Counted from the first letter of the stretch, positions 1 to 9,695 are shown. The stretch is 21,760 bases of DNA from an uncultured Coriobacteriia bacterium (GCA_949283445.1 CASDTD010000240.1:1-21760), one strand, 5' to 3'. A program made the numbers and translations. The notes: generated by a model from the letters alone, not told the origin.

Positions 1-74
1 TCGTCTTCGAGACGTACAACGAGGAGAACCTGGACGCTTGGTTCGAGACCACCATGGAGTACGGCAAATACTAG
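1..74 (+). CDS. C-terminal end of a probable corrinoid-dependent methyltransferase (partial)
   Basis: Only the last 23 codons are in the window, read from base 3 and ending at TAG 72-74. The visible tail is acidic and aromatic and ends in EYGKY. Similar tails occur in uroporphyrinogen-decarboxylase-like methyltransferases, but this match is from memory and weak. The stronger argument is context: a corrinoid protein follows 69 bp downstream on the same strand, and such proteins are usually encoded next to the methyltransferase that loads or unloads their cobalt. An MttB-type methyltransferase is the main alternative. The substrate cannot be inferred. Confidence 0.45.
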   Translation, partial: VFETYNEENLDAWFETTMEYGKY

Positions 75-81
75 GAATCTG

Positions 82-122
82 TTCGCATTGAGCGAATGTG
101 CATGACGCCGCCTGAAGGCGGC
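82..122 (+). other. Two intercistronic hairpins before the corrinoid gene
   Basis: TTCGC (82-86) can pair with GCGAA (92-96). GCCGCC (107-112) can pair with GGCGGC (117-122) across a TGAA loop. Neither is followed by a T run, so they are not obvious terminators. They lie just ahead of the ribosome binding site and could set mRNA processing or differential expression within the operon. Confidence 0.4.
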
Positions 123-143
123 TCACGAAAGGAGAGACAGACA

Positions 144-782
144 ATGGCAATCTACGACGACATCTCTTCGGCGGTCCAGCGCGGCAAGCGCAAGGAAGTC
201 GGCCCGCTGGTGCAGCAGGCACTTGACGAGGGGCATCCGGCTGAGGAGATTCTGAACGAGGCGCTGGTGCCGGCCATGGACGCCGTCGGCGAGAAGTTCT
301 CCGCAGGCGAGGCCTTCGTGCCCGACATGCTCATCGCCGCCCGCGCCATGACGGCCGGCACCGAGGTGCTGAAACCGCACCTGGGCGAGGGCTCCACGAG
401 CGCCAAGGGCCACGCGGTCATCGGCACGGTGCAGGGCGACATGCACGACATCGGCAAGAACCTCGTCAAGATGATGATCGAGTCCAAGGGCATCGAGATC
501 GCCGACCTGGGCGTGGACGCCGCGCCCGAGGCCTTCGTCGAGCACGTCAAGGAGCATCCCGAGACCGACATCGTGTGCCTGTCCTGCCTGCTCACCACCA
601 CGATGCCCTCCATGGAGGCCACCATCAAGGCCCTCGAGGAGGCCGGCCTGCGCGACAAGGTGACGGTCATGGTCGGCGGCGCGCCGGTGACGCAGTCCTT
701 CGCCGAGGAGATCGGCGCCGACATCTACACCGACGACGCGGGCGAGGCCGCCAAGAAGGCCCTGGAGGTCGTGAGCAAGTAG
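144..782 (+). CDS. Corrinoid protein (MtaC/MtbC/MttC-like methyl carrier)
   Basis: A 212-residue cytoplasmic cobalamin protein that carries a methyl group between a substrate-specific methyltransferase and a second methyltransferase acting on a C1 acceptor. Residues 1-85 form the helical B12-binding cap domain. Residues 90-212 form the Rossmann-like B12 domain with the full signature: DMHDIG at 99-104, where His101 is the lower cobalt ligand, SCL at 147-149 and GG at 178-179. Length is typical of the family. ATG 144 is chosen because a GGAGAG Shine-Dalgarno lies just upstream; an in-frame start at 96 would add 16 unrelated residues. It follows the partial methyltransferase and is closed by the terminator at 906-942, so it is probably the last gene of its operon. 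The methyl donor cannot be read from this protein. Confidence 0.9.
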   Translation: MAIYDDISSAVQRGKRKEVGPLVQQALDEGHPAEEILNEALVPAMDAVGEKFSAGEAFVPDMLIAARAMTAGTEVLKPHLGEGSTSAKGHAVIGTVQGDMHDIGKNLVKMMIESKGIEIADLGVDAAPEAFVEHVKEHPETDIVCLSCLLTTTMPSMEATIKALEEAGLRDKVTVMVGGAPVTQSFAEEIGADIYTDDAGEAAKKALEVVSK

Positions 783-868
783 CCTTGCGATGCTATTTCG
801 GTCTGGCAGCGGCAGACCGTCGGAGAGGAGGTTTGCCGCTGTCTACCTGCAATAACGCGCTTGTTGTG

Positions 869-877
869 TGATAGAAT
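869..877 (+). promoter_or_regulatory. Possible extended -10 element
   Basis: TGATAGAAT fits the extended -10 pattern TGnTATAAT with one mismatch in the hexamer. No good -35 is seen at 16-18 bp. A start here would give a transcript of only about 60 nt ending at the adjacent terminator. Confidence 0.25.
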
Positions 878-905
878 GCGCTATGCAATTATGGGATGAT
901 AGCGC

Positions 906-942
906 AAAAGAACCCGAAGATTAGCCCTTCGGGTTCTTTTTT
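906..942 (+). terminator. Rho-independent terminator after the corrinoid gene
   Basis: A perfect 14-bp inverted repeat pairs 906-919 with 927-940 around a 7-nt loop, and the right arm ends in a run of T (937-942). The left arm begins with AAAA, so it could also work on the minus strand. It is preceded by a separate 7-bp stem (878-884 with 899-905). Confidence 0.92.
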
Positions 943-1078
943 ATGCAGATGCGGGGAGGGTGGCCGCAAGCGGTTGAGCCGCACGGGCTGTTCGCCGGCG
1001 GGGCAAACCGAAGGAGCGAGGCCTGAAATTCCTCATGATTTCGATGAAGAGAACTCTATACAGCGCTCTTGTTTCCTG

Positions 1079-1084
1079 TACAAT
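1079..1084 (+). promoter_or_regulatory. Possible -10 element for rpsA
   Basis: TACAAT preceded directly by TG, in an AT-richer stretch 106 bp before the rpsA start. No convincing -35 is seen at the right spacing, so this is only a candidate. Confidence 0.3.
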
Positions 1085-1166
1085 ATAGCTTTGCGTGCGG
1101 AATAGGCCGCACCATGAAGCATCTGTTGGCCCTCGAGTAAACGTATTCTTTAACGAACTTATTCGC

Positions 1167-1188
1167 GGGTCCCAAAGAAAGGGGACCT
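1167..1188 (+). promoter_or_regulatory. Hairpin enclosing the rpsA ribosome binding site
   Basis: GGGTCCC (1167-1173) can pair with GGGACCT (1182-1188) through six Watson-Crick pairs and one G-U pair. The loop AAAGAAAG and the start of the right arm contain the Shine-Dalgarno AAAGGGG. The TTG start codon begins two bases after the stem. This arrangement could limit ribosome access to rpsA. Confidence 0.55.
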
Positions 1189-1189
1189 C

Positions 1190-2389
1190 TTGAGCGATAT
1201 CAAGAATCCTTCCGTGTTCGACATGTCTGATGTTCCCACCGACGAGGAATTCAATCAGCTGATCGACGGCACCATCAACCCCTTCGAGGAAGGCGACCTG
1301 GTTACGGGCACCATCGTCAAGATCGACCATGACGAGGTGCTGCTGGACATCGGGTTCAAGTCCGAAGGCGTCATCCCCGTGCGCGAGCTTTCCATCCGCA
1401 AGGACGTCGACCCGTCCGAGGTCGTCACCCTGGGCGATGAGATCGAAGCTCTCGTGCTCCAGAAGGAGGACAAGGATGGTCGCCTGATCCTCTCCAAGAA
1501 GCGCGCCGAGTACGAGCGTGCCTGGATCAGCGTTGAAGAGAAGTTCAACAACGGCGAAAACGTCATCGGCGAGGTCATCGAAGTCGTCAAGGGCGGCCTC
1601 ATCCTCGACATCGGCCTGCGCGGCTTTCTGCCGGCTTCCCTCGTGGACCTGCGCCGCGTGAAGGATCTTTCCACCTATCTGGGCACGGAGCTCGAAGCCC
1701 GCGTCATCGAGATGGACCGCAACCGCAACAACGTCGTGCTCTCCCGCCGCGTCGTCCTCGAAGAGGGCCGCAAGGCAGAGCGTGCCGAGGTTCTGTCCAA
1801 GCTCGCCAAGGGCATGCGCCTGAAGGGCACCGTCTCCTCCATCGTCGACTTTGGCGCCTTCGTCGACCTCGGCGGCATCGACGGTCTGGTGCACATCTCC
1901 GAGCTGTCCTGGAGCCATGTCAACCATCCTTCCGAGGTCGTCAAGGTCGGCCAGGAAGTCGAGGTCGAGGTTCTCGATGTCGATATGAACCGCGAGCGCA
2001 TCTCCCTGGGTCTCAAGCAGACCACGGAAGACCCGTGGCGCACGCTGGTCAAGAACTACCCGGTCGGTGCTATCATCGAGGGCACGGTCACGAAGCTCGT
2101 TCCGTTCGGTGCTTTCGTCGAGCTGGGTGATGGCATCGAGGGCCTGGTTCACATCTCCGAGATGGCCCCGCGCCACGTCGATGTTCCCAGCCAGGTTTGC
2201 AACGTGGGCGCCACCGTCCAGGTCAAGGTTATGGACGTCGACCTCGACCGTCGTCGCATCTCCCTGTCCATGAAGGAGGCTGCGGCCACCCTGGGCGTGG
2301 AAATCGAGGTTGCCGAACTCGAGAAGCCGGAAGAGGAGAAGGCCGAAGAGGCTGAGGCTCCCGCAGCTGAGGAAGCTACCGAGGAGTAA
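1190..2389 (+). CDS. rpsA: 30S ribosomal protein S1
   Basis: A 399-residue RNA-binding protein of the small ribosomal subunit that helps mRNA bind and unfold. Four S1 (OB-fold) repeats are visible at about 34-104, 121-187, 207-276 and 293-362. The last two carry the classic FGAFV and GLVHISE motifs. Four repeats and an acidic Glu/Ala-rich tail (about 372-399) fit the shorter S1 of Gram-positive bacteria rather than the six-repeat enterobacterial form. The start is TTG at 1190, behind AAAGGGG; the next in-frame ATG (codon 12) lacks as good a site. The first S1 repeats are less canonical, as is usual. The Shine-Dalgarno of the next gene lies inside the last codons of rpsA, so the two are probably co-translated. 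Confidence 0.95.
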   Translation: MSDIKNPSVFDMSDVPTDEEFNQLIDGTINPFEEGDLVTGTIVKIDHDEVLLDIGFKSEGVIPVRELSIRKDVDPSEVVTLGDEIEALVLQKEDKDGRLILSKKRAEYERAWISVEEKFNNGENVIGEVIEVVKGGLILDIGLRGFLPASLVDLRRVKDLSTYLGTELEARVIEMDRNRNNVVLSRRVVLEEGRKAERAEVLSKLAKGMRLKGTVSSIVDFGAFVDLGGIDGLVHISELSWSHVNHPSEVVKVGQEVEVEVLDVDMNRERISLGLKQTTEDPWRTLVKNYPVGAIIEGTVTKLVPFGAFVELGDGIEGLVHISEMAPRHVDVPSQVCNVGATVQVKVMDVDLDRRRISLSMKEAAATLGVEIEVAELEKPEEEKAEEAEAPAAEEATEE

Positions 2390-2395
2390 TGAGCC

Positions 2396-3445
2396 TTGCC
2401 ATCAGAATCCTCTAAGGTTCTATTGGGCATGACAGGCGGCGTGGATTCGTCCACGTCCGCCTGGATTTTGAAGCGTGACGGCTACCAGGTGGTGGGCGTC
2501 ACGCTTCTTTTTCACGACTCCGCACGCACGGAGGAGAAAATCGAGCAGGCACGGCGCGTGGCCGAGCAGCTCGACATCGAGCATCACGTCGTGGACGTGC
2601 GCGATCGCTTCGCTGCTGAGGTTGTCGCGCCGTTCGTCGAGGCTGCCGCTACGGGGGTTGTGGGCAACCCCTGTTTGCGTTGCAGTGCCAGCTTGAAGCT
2701 TCCGTTGCTGTTCGAACAAGCCGACGAGTACGGCTGCGCGCTGGTCGCCACCGGGCATTACGCGAAGGTGACGACAGACGAGTTCGGCGTGGGGCTGCTG
2801 GAATATCAGCTGCGTGCGCCGCTCGACCGCTCGAAAGACCAGACCTATCTGCTCTACCGTCTGACGCAAGACCAGCTCGCACGTCTGGTGTTTCCCCTGG
2901 CAGACCTGAACAAGCCTGTCGTGCGCAAGATGGCCATGCAGGTGGGCTTGCAGCGTTTGTCGCCGCTTCACGATGGGCAGGGCGAGCCGTGCTTTTTCGA
3001 CGGCGCGTCTGCGGATGTCTGGCTTGCACGCTGTGGTGATCTGCAAACGGTGCAGGGCGATATCATCGACATCGTCTCGCATGTGCCTGTCGGGCGTCAC
3101 GAGGGGCTGTATCACCATACGGTGGGCGAGCGGGTAGGGGACAACTACGTCATCGCGAAGGATTTCGAGAATAGCGCCCTGTACGTCGGGCCGCTGAATC
3201 TGGCCACGACCGAGCTCGTCGTACTTCAGGACATGTGCTGGACGTCCATAGAGGCGCCTGAGCGCAAGCGTTCGTGCCGCGCGCGGTTGGGGTATGATGC
3301 GACGCCGGTGCCTGCGCATATCCTGTGTACTGACGCGGGGGTTGTCGTGACGTTCACGCGGCCTGTGCGCGGCGTGTATCCCGGCCTTCCCGTCGTGCTG
3401 TATTCCGATGACCTCGTTTTGGGCGGCGGTACCGTTGCCCGCTGA
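2396..3445 (+). CDS. mnmA: tRNA-specific 2-thiouridylase (MnmA/TRMU family)
   Basis: A 349-residue PP-loop enzyme expected to add sulfur to U34 of Lys, Glu and Gln tRNAs by adenylation and persulfide transfer. The PP-loop GMTGGVDSS is at 11-19. The NPCLRC motif at 91-96 supplies the first catalytic cysteine (Cys96, or Cys93), followed by ATGHYA at 118-123 and KDQTYLL at 147-153. Cys199 in EPCFF supplies the second catalytic cysteine. Length suits MnmA. The start is TTG 2396, since a stop codon lies just upstream in frame and the next ATG is inside the PP-loop; GAGGAG at 2381-2386 in the end of rpsA is the ribosome binding site. The usual CN after the first catalytic cysteine is CS here, a mild divergence. 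A related PP-loop sulfurtransferase cannot be fully excluded. Confidence 0.8.
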   Translation: MPSESSKVLLGMTGGVDSSTSAWILKRDGYQVVGVTLLFHDSARTEEKIEQARRVAEQLDIEHHVVDVRDRFAAEVVAPFVEAAATGVVGNPCLRCSASLKLPLLFEQADEYGCALVATGHYAKVTTDEFGVGLLEYQLRAPLDRSKDQTYLLYRLTQDQLARLVFPLADLNKPVVRKMAMQVGLQRLSPLHDGQGEPCFFDGASADVWLARCGDLQTVQGDIIDIVSHVPVGRHEGLYHHTVGERVGDNYVIAKDFENSALYVGPLNLATTELVVLQDMCWTSIEAPERKRSCRARLGYDATPVPAHILCTDAGVVVTFTRPVRGVYPGLPVVLYSDDLVLGGGTVAR

Positions 3446-3470
3446 CAGTTCCGCGCCGGACGTGCGTCCC

Positions 3471-3659
3471 ATGTCGGCGGCTGGCCGTGCCGCAGCGCTG
3501 CGTGCGCGCAAGCGACGTGAGCGTGCGGCTCGTGCGAACGTCTCCGCAGATTTTCGTGCCGAAAACGAAGACGACGATGGATACGACCCATATTCCGATT
3601 ACATGGACCAGCTTTCCCGTAGCTCCTACGAGGAACCTGAAGAAGACCCCTGGAGATAG
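3471..3659 (+). CDS. Small hypothetical protein with acidic C-terminus
   Basis: A 62-residue open frame lies between mnmA and coaE. The N-terminal third is rich in Arg and Ala, and the C-terminal half is strongly acidic with Tyr and Asp. No family is recognised and no membrane segment is seen. ATG 3471 is used; an upstream in-frame ATG at 3408 would overlap mnmA by 38 bp and make 83 residues. No clear ribosome binding site supports either start. In favour of a real gene, it fills the gap exactly, and its last codons contain the GGAG that serves coaE, as expected for translational coupling. It may also be a chance frame in GC-rich DNA. Confidence 0.5.
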   Translation: MSAAGRAAALRARKRRERAARANVSADFRAENEDDDGYDPYSDYMDQLSRSSYEEPEEDPWR

Positions 3660-3664
3660 ACGCG

Positions 3665-4288
3665 ATGTACACGGTAATGGTCACGGGAGGCTTGGGTTCG
3701 GGCAAGTCGACGCTCGTCGATTTCCTGTGCGAGCATGGCGCGGTCTCGATTGACCTAGACGAGATAAACCGCACGCTGCTTTCGAGCAACGAGGATTACG
3801 TGGGCGAGCTCGTCGAGCGCTTCGGCGAGGGCATCCTGGACGAGGAAGGCGCGGTCATCACTGCCGAACTGGCAAAGCGCGCGTTTGCCGACGAGGCGTC
3901 CGAGCGGGCGTTGAACGCCATCGCGTTTCCCTACATCACCGAACTCGCCAACGAGTACATCCTCGACGTGCACTGCACACCGCGTTCGGACGCGAAGGTG
4001 CTGGTGGTCGAAGTACCGCTGCTGACGGAGGTGCCTGAATTCGCCCGCTTGGCCGACGAGGTCATCGCCGTCAATGTTCCCAGCGAACTGCGCCTGCAGC
4101 GCGCGATTGCACGGGGCATGGACGCTGCCGACGCGCTCGCGCGCCTGGCCGTCCAGGCAACAGATGCGCAACGCAGCGCCATCGCCGACACGCTGTGCGA
4201 CAATGACGGCACGCGAGAGGAGCTTGCGGCATGGGCCGACGCGTGGTGGGAGCAGACCATGGCCAAGCTCGACGCTTCGAAAGCATGA
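3665..4288 (+). CDS. coaE: Dephospho-CoA kinase
   Basis: A 207-residue P-loop kinase that phosphorylates the ribose 3'-OH of dephospho-CoA, the last step of coenzyme A synthesis. The Walker A motif GGLGSGKST is at 8-16, and Asp30-Leu-Asp32 matches the catalytic DxD of the family. The lid and adenine-binding region near VPLLTEV and the C-terminal Arg/Gln helix followed by CDNDGT also fit CoaE. Length is normal. ATG 3665 is preceded by GGAG at the right distance. The gene runs straight into uvrB, whose Shine-Dalgarno overlaps the coaE stop. Confidence 0.92.
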   Translation: MYTVMVTGGLGSGKSTLVDFLCEHGAVSIDLDEINRTLLSSNEDYVGELVERFGEGILDEEGAVITAELAKRAFADEASERALNAIAFPYITELANEYILDVHCTPRSDAKVLVVEVPLLTEVPEFARLADEVIAVNVPSELRLQRAIARGMDAADALARLAVQATDAQRSAIADTLCDNDGTREELAAWADAWWEQTMAKLDASKA

Positions 4289-4298
4289 GGAGGCAGGT

Positions 4299-6431
4299 AT
4301 GGACAGCGCGCAAAGCGCCCTGATCGGCGGGCATCGGGAGGCGGGCAACGCCTTTCGGGTGGTCGCTCCCTATGAAATGTCGGGCGACCAGCCGCAGGCT
4401 GTCTCCAAACTTGCGGCCGGCGTGAAGGAGGGCATGCGTTACCAGACGTTGCTGGGCGTGACCGGCTCGGGCAAGACCTTCACGATGGCCAAGGTCATCG
4501 AGGCTGTGCAGATGCCCACGCTCGTGCTGGCGCCCAACAAGACGCTGGCCGCGCAGCTGTGCAACGAGCTCAAGGAGTTCTTTCCCGACAACGCGGTCAA
4601 CTACTTCGTCTCCTACTACGATTACTATCAGCCCGAGGCCTACGTCCCCCAGACGGACACCTACATCGAGAAGGACTCATCCATCAATGAGGAAGTCGAG
4701 AAGATGCGCCATGCCGCGACGTCGGCGCTGCTCACCCGCAAAGACGTCATCATCGTCGCGTCCGTGAGCTGCATCTACGGCATCGGCTCGCCGGACAACT
4801 ACGCCGAGATGGCGGTTTTCCTGGACCGCGACGTGCCGCTCGACCGCGACGACTTCATTTATAAGCTCATCGACATGCAGTATGACCGCAACGACTACGA
4901 GCTCGTGCGCGGGTCGTTTCGGGTGCGCGGCGACGTCGTCGACGTGTTCCCGCCGTACATGGACGATATCCTGCGCGTGGAGTTCTTCGGCGACGAGGTC
5001 GATTCGATCACGCAGGTCGACCATTTGACGGGCGAGGAAGTGATGTCGTATCAGTCGACGCCCATCTGGCCCGCCTCCCATTACGTGACGAGCCGTCCCA
5101 GCGTGGAAAAAGCGCTCGTCTCGATTTCCGAGGAGCTGCGCGGCAGGCTTTCCGAGCTCAAGGAAGACGGCAAGCTGCTCGAGGCCCAGCGTCTGGAGCA
5201 GCGCACGACCTATGACCTCGAGATGCTCGAGACCATGGGCTTTTGCACGGGCATCGAGAACTACTCGCGCCACCTGGACGGCCGCGAAGCGGGCGAGCCT
5301 CCCTACACGCTGCTCGACTACTTCGGCGGTCAGGGCTTTCTCACCATCATCGACGAAAGCCATGTGACGGTGCCGCAGGTGCGCGGCATGCACGAGGGCG
5401 ACCGTTCGCGCAAGGTGACACTTGTGGAGCATGGCTTCCGCCTGCCTTCCGCGCTCGACAACCGTCCGTTGCGCTTCGACGAGTTCGAGGAGCGCGTGCC
5501 GCAGTTCATCTACGTGTCCGCCACGCCGGGCGATTACGAGGAGCGGGTGAGCGAGCAGGTGGTCGAGCAGATCATCCGCCCCACTGGCCTGCTTGACCCG
5601 GAAATCGACGTGCGGCCCACCAAGGGCCAGATCGACGATATCCTGGACGAGGTCAAGTCGTCTGCTGCCAATGACGAGCGCGTGCTCGTGACCACGCTCA
5701 CCAAGAAGATGGCCGAGGAGCTGACCGACTACCTGCTCGACCAAGGCGTGAAAGCGCGCTACCTGCACAGCGACATCGGCACGGTCGAGCGCGTGGAAAT
5801 CTTGCGCGATTTGCGCCTGGGGGCATTCGACGTGCTCGTGGGCATCAACCTGCTGCGCGAGGGGCTCGACTTGCCGGAGGTGGGTCTGGTCGCCATCCTC
5901 GACGCCGACAAGGAGGGCTTCCTGCGCAACCAGAGAAGCCTCATCCAGACCATCGGGCGCGCGGCGCGCAACGTGGCTGGCCGCGTCATCATGTATGCCG
6001 ACACCATCACCGACTCTATGCGCTTCGCGCTGGACGAGACGGCGCGCCGCCGCCGTATTCAGATGGCATATAACGAGGAACATGGCATCGAGCCCAAGAC
6101 CATCAAGAAGGCCATCTCGTCGATTATGGACGAGCTGGCGCAGGGCAAGAGCGCGGCCGAGGTCTCGACGTCCGAAGCGCTGGCCGACGAGGTTGCCCAG
6201 CTCGGCAAAGACGAGGTCCTGCGCATGATCCACTCGCTGGAAGAGCAGATGGCCGAAGCATCCGAATCCCTCGACTTCGAGGCGGCGGCCCGCCTGCGCG
6301 ACCAGGCGGTGTCGCTGCGCGCGAAAGTCGAGAGCACCGACGAGGAAGACGCGCTCAAGCGCCTGAAGGCCACGGCGCGCAAGGGCAGCACCTACGGCAC
6401 GCGCAAGAACATGGGCAAGCGCAAGCGGTAG
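4299..6431 (+). CDS. uvrB: Excinuclease ABC subunit B
   Basis: The 710-residue damage-verifying helicase-like subunit of nucleotide excision repair, which is loaded by UvrA and recruits UvrC. Walker A GVTGSGKT is at 53-60. The beta-hairpin region with [12 protein letters not shown] begins near 106. The DESH box is at 352-355, and later helicase motifs include the [11 protein letters not shown] and QTIGRAARN stretches. The C-terminal UVR motif that contacts UvrC is present near 645-680. Length is slightly above the usual 660-700, mostly from N- and C-terminal extensions; the tail is very basic. ATG 4299 sits behind GAGGAGG, which overlaps the coaE stop. Open frame upstream of this ATG lies inside coaE and is not used. 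Confidence 0.97.
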   Translation: MDSAQSALIGGHREAGNAFRVVAPYEMSGDQPQAVSKLAAGVKEGMRYQTLLGVTGSGKTFTMAKVIEAVQMPTLVLAPNKTLAAQLCNELKEFFPDNAVNYFVSYYDYYQPEAYVPQTDTYIEKDSSINEEVEKMRHAATSALLTRKDVIIVASVSCIYGIGSPDNYAEMAVFLDRDVPLDRDDFIYKLIDMQYDRNDYELVRGSFRVRGDVVDVFPPYMDDILRVEFFGDEVDSITQVDHLTGEEVMSYQSTPIWPASHYVTSRPSVEKALVSISEELRGRLSELKEDGKLLEAQRLEQRTTYDLEMLETMGFCTGIENYSRHLDGREAGEPPYTLLDYFGGQGFLTIIDESHVTVPQVRGMHEGDRSRKVTLVEHGFRLPSALDNRPLRFDEFEERVPQFIYVSATPGDYEERVSEQVVEQIIRPTGLLDPEIDVRPTKGQIDDILDEVKSSAANDERVLVTTLTKKMAEELTDYLLDQGVKARYLHSDIGTVERVEILRDLRLGAFDVLVGINLLREGLDLPEVGLVAILDADKEGFLRNQRSLIQTIGRAARNVAGRVIMYADTITDSMRFALDETARRRRIQMAYNEEHGIEPKTIKKAISSIMDELAQGKSAAEVSTSEALADEVAQLGKDEVLRMIHSLEEQMAEASESLDFEAAARLRDQAVSLRAKVESTDEEDALKRLKATARKGSTYGTRKNMGKRKR

Positions 6432-6465
6432 GGGGCGGGGCGACATTGCATATCCCGCGTGTTGC

Positions 6466-7161
6466 TCAATAGCGCACGGTTTCCGTGTAGCTTGTGCTGT
6501 GCTTCTTTCCGCATGCTTTGCAGTGCACGTTTTCGTAATGGTCGAGCACCTTTTGCGTGTAGCTTGTGCTGTGGCGCTGGCCGCAGACCGGACAGAGCGT
6601 CCATGCTGTCACGGTCTGGCCGTCGACGACCTTCGTGCTTTTCACGGCTGCTTTGTGCGTGACAGTTTTGTAGACGGCAACACGCTTGAATGCCGTGTGG
6701 TGAATGGTTTTCGTGCGCTGCGTCTGCGTGCTGTGACCCGAGGCGCTCGACGACGGCAGGCTGCCAGATTGACGGTGCGCGCTTTCGCCGCTGTCTTTCG
6801 ACCCGCCGCGTGCTGCGGAAGAAGCGTCGTTCGCGTCTTCCGTGCTCTTTTCGGCATCTGATGGTGTCGTGGTGCTGCCGGCGCTAGGTGCGGCAGCGGG
6901 ATTCTCAGATTCTTTTGATGTGTTGCCGCTCGGGTAGAGCAGGATGCCGGTTTGCGGCGTTTCGTCTGCGGCAGCGGGCACATCACGCGCGTGCGCGGCG
7001 GGCGATGCTGTTTCTGTGGGGCCGTGGGGCTGTGCGGCAGAAACAGCCCAGGCCAAGCTCGCCAAACCTCCCAAGAAGATGCAGACCGACACCGCCAACA
7101 AGGCGACGTCGTTACGTATGGATGCTGTCCGTCTGTTCCTCCTCGAGCTGTTTTTGGCCAA
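6466..7161 (-). CDS. Membrane-anchored protein with duplicated CxxC-GxxHSTSYT motif
   Basis: A 231-residue protein of unknown function. Residues 1-18 are basic, 19-42 form one membrane anchor, and about 45-160 is a low-complexity linker rich in Ser, Thr, Ala and Pro, as in surface-exposed stalks. The C-terminus holds two copies of a short module starting at Cys190 and Cys214: C-x2-C-G-x-(R/K)-H-S-T-S-Y-T. Each could form half of one zinc ribbon, or a redox CxxC pair. The modules are 24 residues apart and are also visible as an 18-base direct repeat in the DNA. The start is taken as TTG (7159-7161), because GGAG lies six bases upstream; no ATG fits. It follows its neighbour by 8 bp and converges on uvrB. 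No named family is recognised. Confidence 0.75.
   Translation of the reverse strand: MAKNSSRRNRRTASIRNDVALLAVSVCIFLGGLASLAWAVSAAQPHGPTETASPAAHARDVPAAADETPQTGILLYPSGNTSKESENPAAAPSAGSTTTPSDAEKSTEDANDASSAARGGSKDSGESAHRQSGSLPSSSASGHSTQTQRTKTIHHTAFKRVAVYKTVTHKAAVKSTKVVDGQTVTAWTLCPVCGQRHSTSYTQKVLDHYENVHCKACGKKHSTSYTETVRY
6484..6573 (-). repeat. 18-base direct repeat encoding the duplicated STSYT module
   Basis: The same 18 bases occur at 6484-6501 and 6556-6573, exactly 72 bp (24 codons) apart. They encode the HSTSYT part of the two cysteine modules. The flanking CxxCG codons are less similar, so the protein repeat is longer than the perfect DNA repeat. Confidence 0.85.
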
Positions 7162-7169
7162 GCATGCTC

Positions 7170-7445
7170 CTAACCGCTCGTGACGTGCAGGAAAATGATG
7201 AGGATGATGAGCGCGATGAAGGCGGCGATGACGAAACGCACGCACCAGACGGCGACGTTTTCCTTGGCCATCTTCCGTCGCAGCTCGGCCTCCGTGAGCT
7301 CGGGGTGCGTGAGATGCAAGAACTCCGCATAGGTGATGTCGTCGGGGAGGATGACCTCGCCATTCTCGTCGCGGGGCAGTTCCTTGAGGTCGAACTCGCG
7401 CACCTTCTCGATGATTTCCTTGTCTTTGCTCTTCTTGCCGAACAC
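7170..7445 (-). CDS. Small tail-anchored membrane protein, hypothetical
   Basis: A 91-residue protein with a charged soluble N-terminal part and a single hydrophobic segment near the C-terminus (about 65-88), ending just after it. This looks like a tail-anchored or bitopic protein facing the cytoplasm. GTG at 7443-7445 is chosen because AAAAGGAG lies eight bases upstream; an in-frame ATG at 7500-7502 would add 19 residues without a ribosome binding site. No family is recognised. The stop is 8 bp before the TTG of the CxxC protein, so the two are very likely one operon. The SD and coding pattern make it a credible gene, but no function can be assigned. Confidence 0.7.
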   Translation of the reverse strand: MFGKKSKDKEIIEKVREFDLKELPRDENGEVILPDDITYAEFLHLTHPELTEAELRRKMAKENVAVWCVRFVIAAFIALIILIIFLHVTSG

Positions 7446-7735
7446 GTCGAAAACTCCTTTTGCAGCGGCGGCTACCGTGGGATGAGTGTAGCGCAGCCCC
7501 ACGCGCGGGGAAGCGAGAATCTCGCGCGTTACAAAAGGAAATCGGAATGCGGTAGATACAGGGTTTCCGCGTGCATCGGTTCATGGCCTGGCGCAGCAGG
7601 ATGTCCAGGCGTCTCTTGACTGGCCTGCCGTTTCGCTGGTGCCTGCGGATTTTGGCAGTATTTGAGGAAAGCGCGTCGATGCGGCTGGGTTATGCTACCG
7701 TATATCTGATGGTCTTATGCACGTCTGGAGGATTC
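7446..7735. other. Divergent intergenic region with a palindrome
   Basis: About 290 bp separate the minus-strand pair from the plus-strand lipoprotein gene. A perfect palindrome GCGAGA-A-TCTCGC (7513-7525) lies inside a wider inverted repeat ACGCGCG/CGCGCGT (7501-7529), a possible operator or hairpin in the leader of the minus-strand genes. TACACT on the minus strand near 7483-7492 is a possible -10. I see no convincing plus-strand promoter and no gene. Confidence 0.4.
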
Positions 7736-8425
7736 ATGACCCGCTTTAAACGTCTGCTCGTCACCATCTGCGCAGGTGCGCTGCTCGCCTGCGGCGCTAT
7801 GGGGTTGTTCGGTTGTGGTGGCCAGGCCGCCGCGACTTGGGCTCATGGGCAAATCGAAGAAGACGACGTGACGACGACCATAGAGAACATGCGCACGATG
7901 TACGGGCTTTCCGACGACAGCTCGTGGGCGTCGTTCGTGAAGGCGCGCAGCTACGATGCAGACGCTTCATCGAAAGAAGGCGACGGCACGGTTGCCGAGC
8001 TGCGCGAATACATCATCAACCAGATGATCCGCCAGGATGTCATCGAACACGAGATTGAGACGCAGAACATCCAGGTGACCGACGAAGAGCTGAACGCCTA
8101 TGTCGACCAGCAACGTCAGGCTATCGAAAGCCAGTACATGCCCGGCGTGTTCGAGAGCTATCTGGAACAGCAGGGGTATGCGAGCATCGACGAGTTCAAG
8201 GAACAGGCGAAGCAGACGCTGGCCGAGCAGAAGCTGCAGGAGCAGGCCACGGGTTCGACCGACGATACGGATGCGTGGAACGAGTACGTCGACGGGTTGG
8301 TCGAGGCAGCACAAGTGCAGATAAAGGACATGCCTTCGGGGCTTTCGTATGACGTCGACCTGTCTGCTGTTGACACGACAGATAGCGGTTCGGCTGCGGA
8401 CTCGGGCTCTGGCTCGGGCGCGTGA
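7736..8425 (+). CDS. SurA N-domain-like lipoprotein (putative secreted chaperone)
   Basis: A 229-residue exported lipoprotein. Residues 1-26 are a signal peptide with basic start and hydrophobic core, ending in the lipobox LFGC with Cys27 as the lipidated residue. The mature part begins with a short strand followed by long helices, including the helix around EYIINQMIRQDVIEHE, which resembles the N-terminal chaperone domain of SurA/PrsA/trigger-factor-like foldases. No parvulin peptidyl-prolyl isomerase domain follows, so it would act as a chaperone only. The tail is Ser/Gly/Asp-rich. ATG 7736 is preceded by GGAGG; open frame further upstream has no such site. It sits 67 bp before pgk and is probably a separate unit. 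The family call is by pattern, not alignment. Confidence 0.72.
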   Translation: MTRFKRLLVTICAGALLACGAMGLFGCGGQAAATWAHGQIEEDDVTTTIENMRTMYGLSDDSSWASFVKARSYDADASSKEGDGTVAELREYIINQMIRQDVIEHEIETQNIQVTDEELNAYVDQQRQAIESQYMPGVFESYLEQQGYASIDEFKEQAKQTLAEQKLQEQATGSTDDTDAWNEYVDGLVEAAQVQIKDMPSGLSYDVDLSAVDTTDSGSAADSGSGSGA

Positions 8426-8492
8426 CATTCAGGCAAGCAGGGTTTGGCGTTCGGCACATAATCGGCATTGGGAGCAAAAGGGGAGATCTGCT

Positions 8493-9695
<1,203 letters not shown>

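Larger units (their letters stand above)
783..1189. other. 407-bp intergenic region between the corrinoid gene and rpsA
   Basis: No credible gene is seen here. It holds a possible extended -10 element, a GCGCTAT/ATAGCGC hairpin (878-905), a strong intrinsic terminator (906-942), a possible rpsA promoter around 1079, a small hairpin GTGCGG/CCGCAC (1095-1112), and a hairpin over the rpsA ribosome binding site (1167-1188). A 69-codon open frame beginning at 896 runs through the terminator and is not credible. Confidence 0.6.

Noticed and set aside
941..2176. 411-codon open frame antisense to rpsA
   Set aside because: It is a mirror of the GC-rich rpsA codon pattern, with no family motifs or ribosome binding site; S1 repeats on the plus strand explain the region.
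4677..6446. 589-codon open frame antisense to uvrB
   Set aside because: Rich in His, Val and Leu without domains, as expected of the complement of a GC-rich gene; uvrB is certain on the other strand.
6888..7619. 243-codon plus-strand open frame across the minus-strand membrane genes
   Set aside because: The minus-strand frames have ribosome binding sites, membrane segments and a repeat module; this frame has none.
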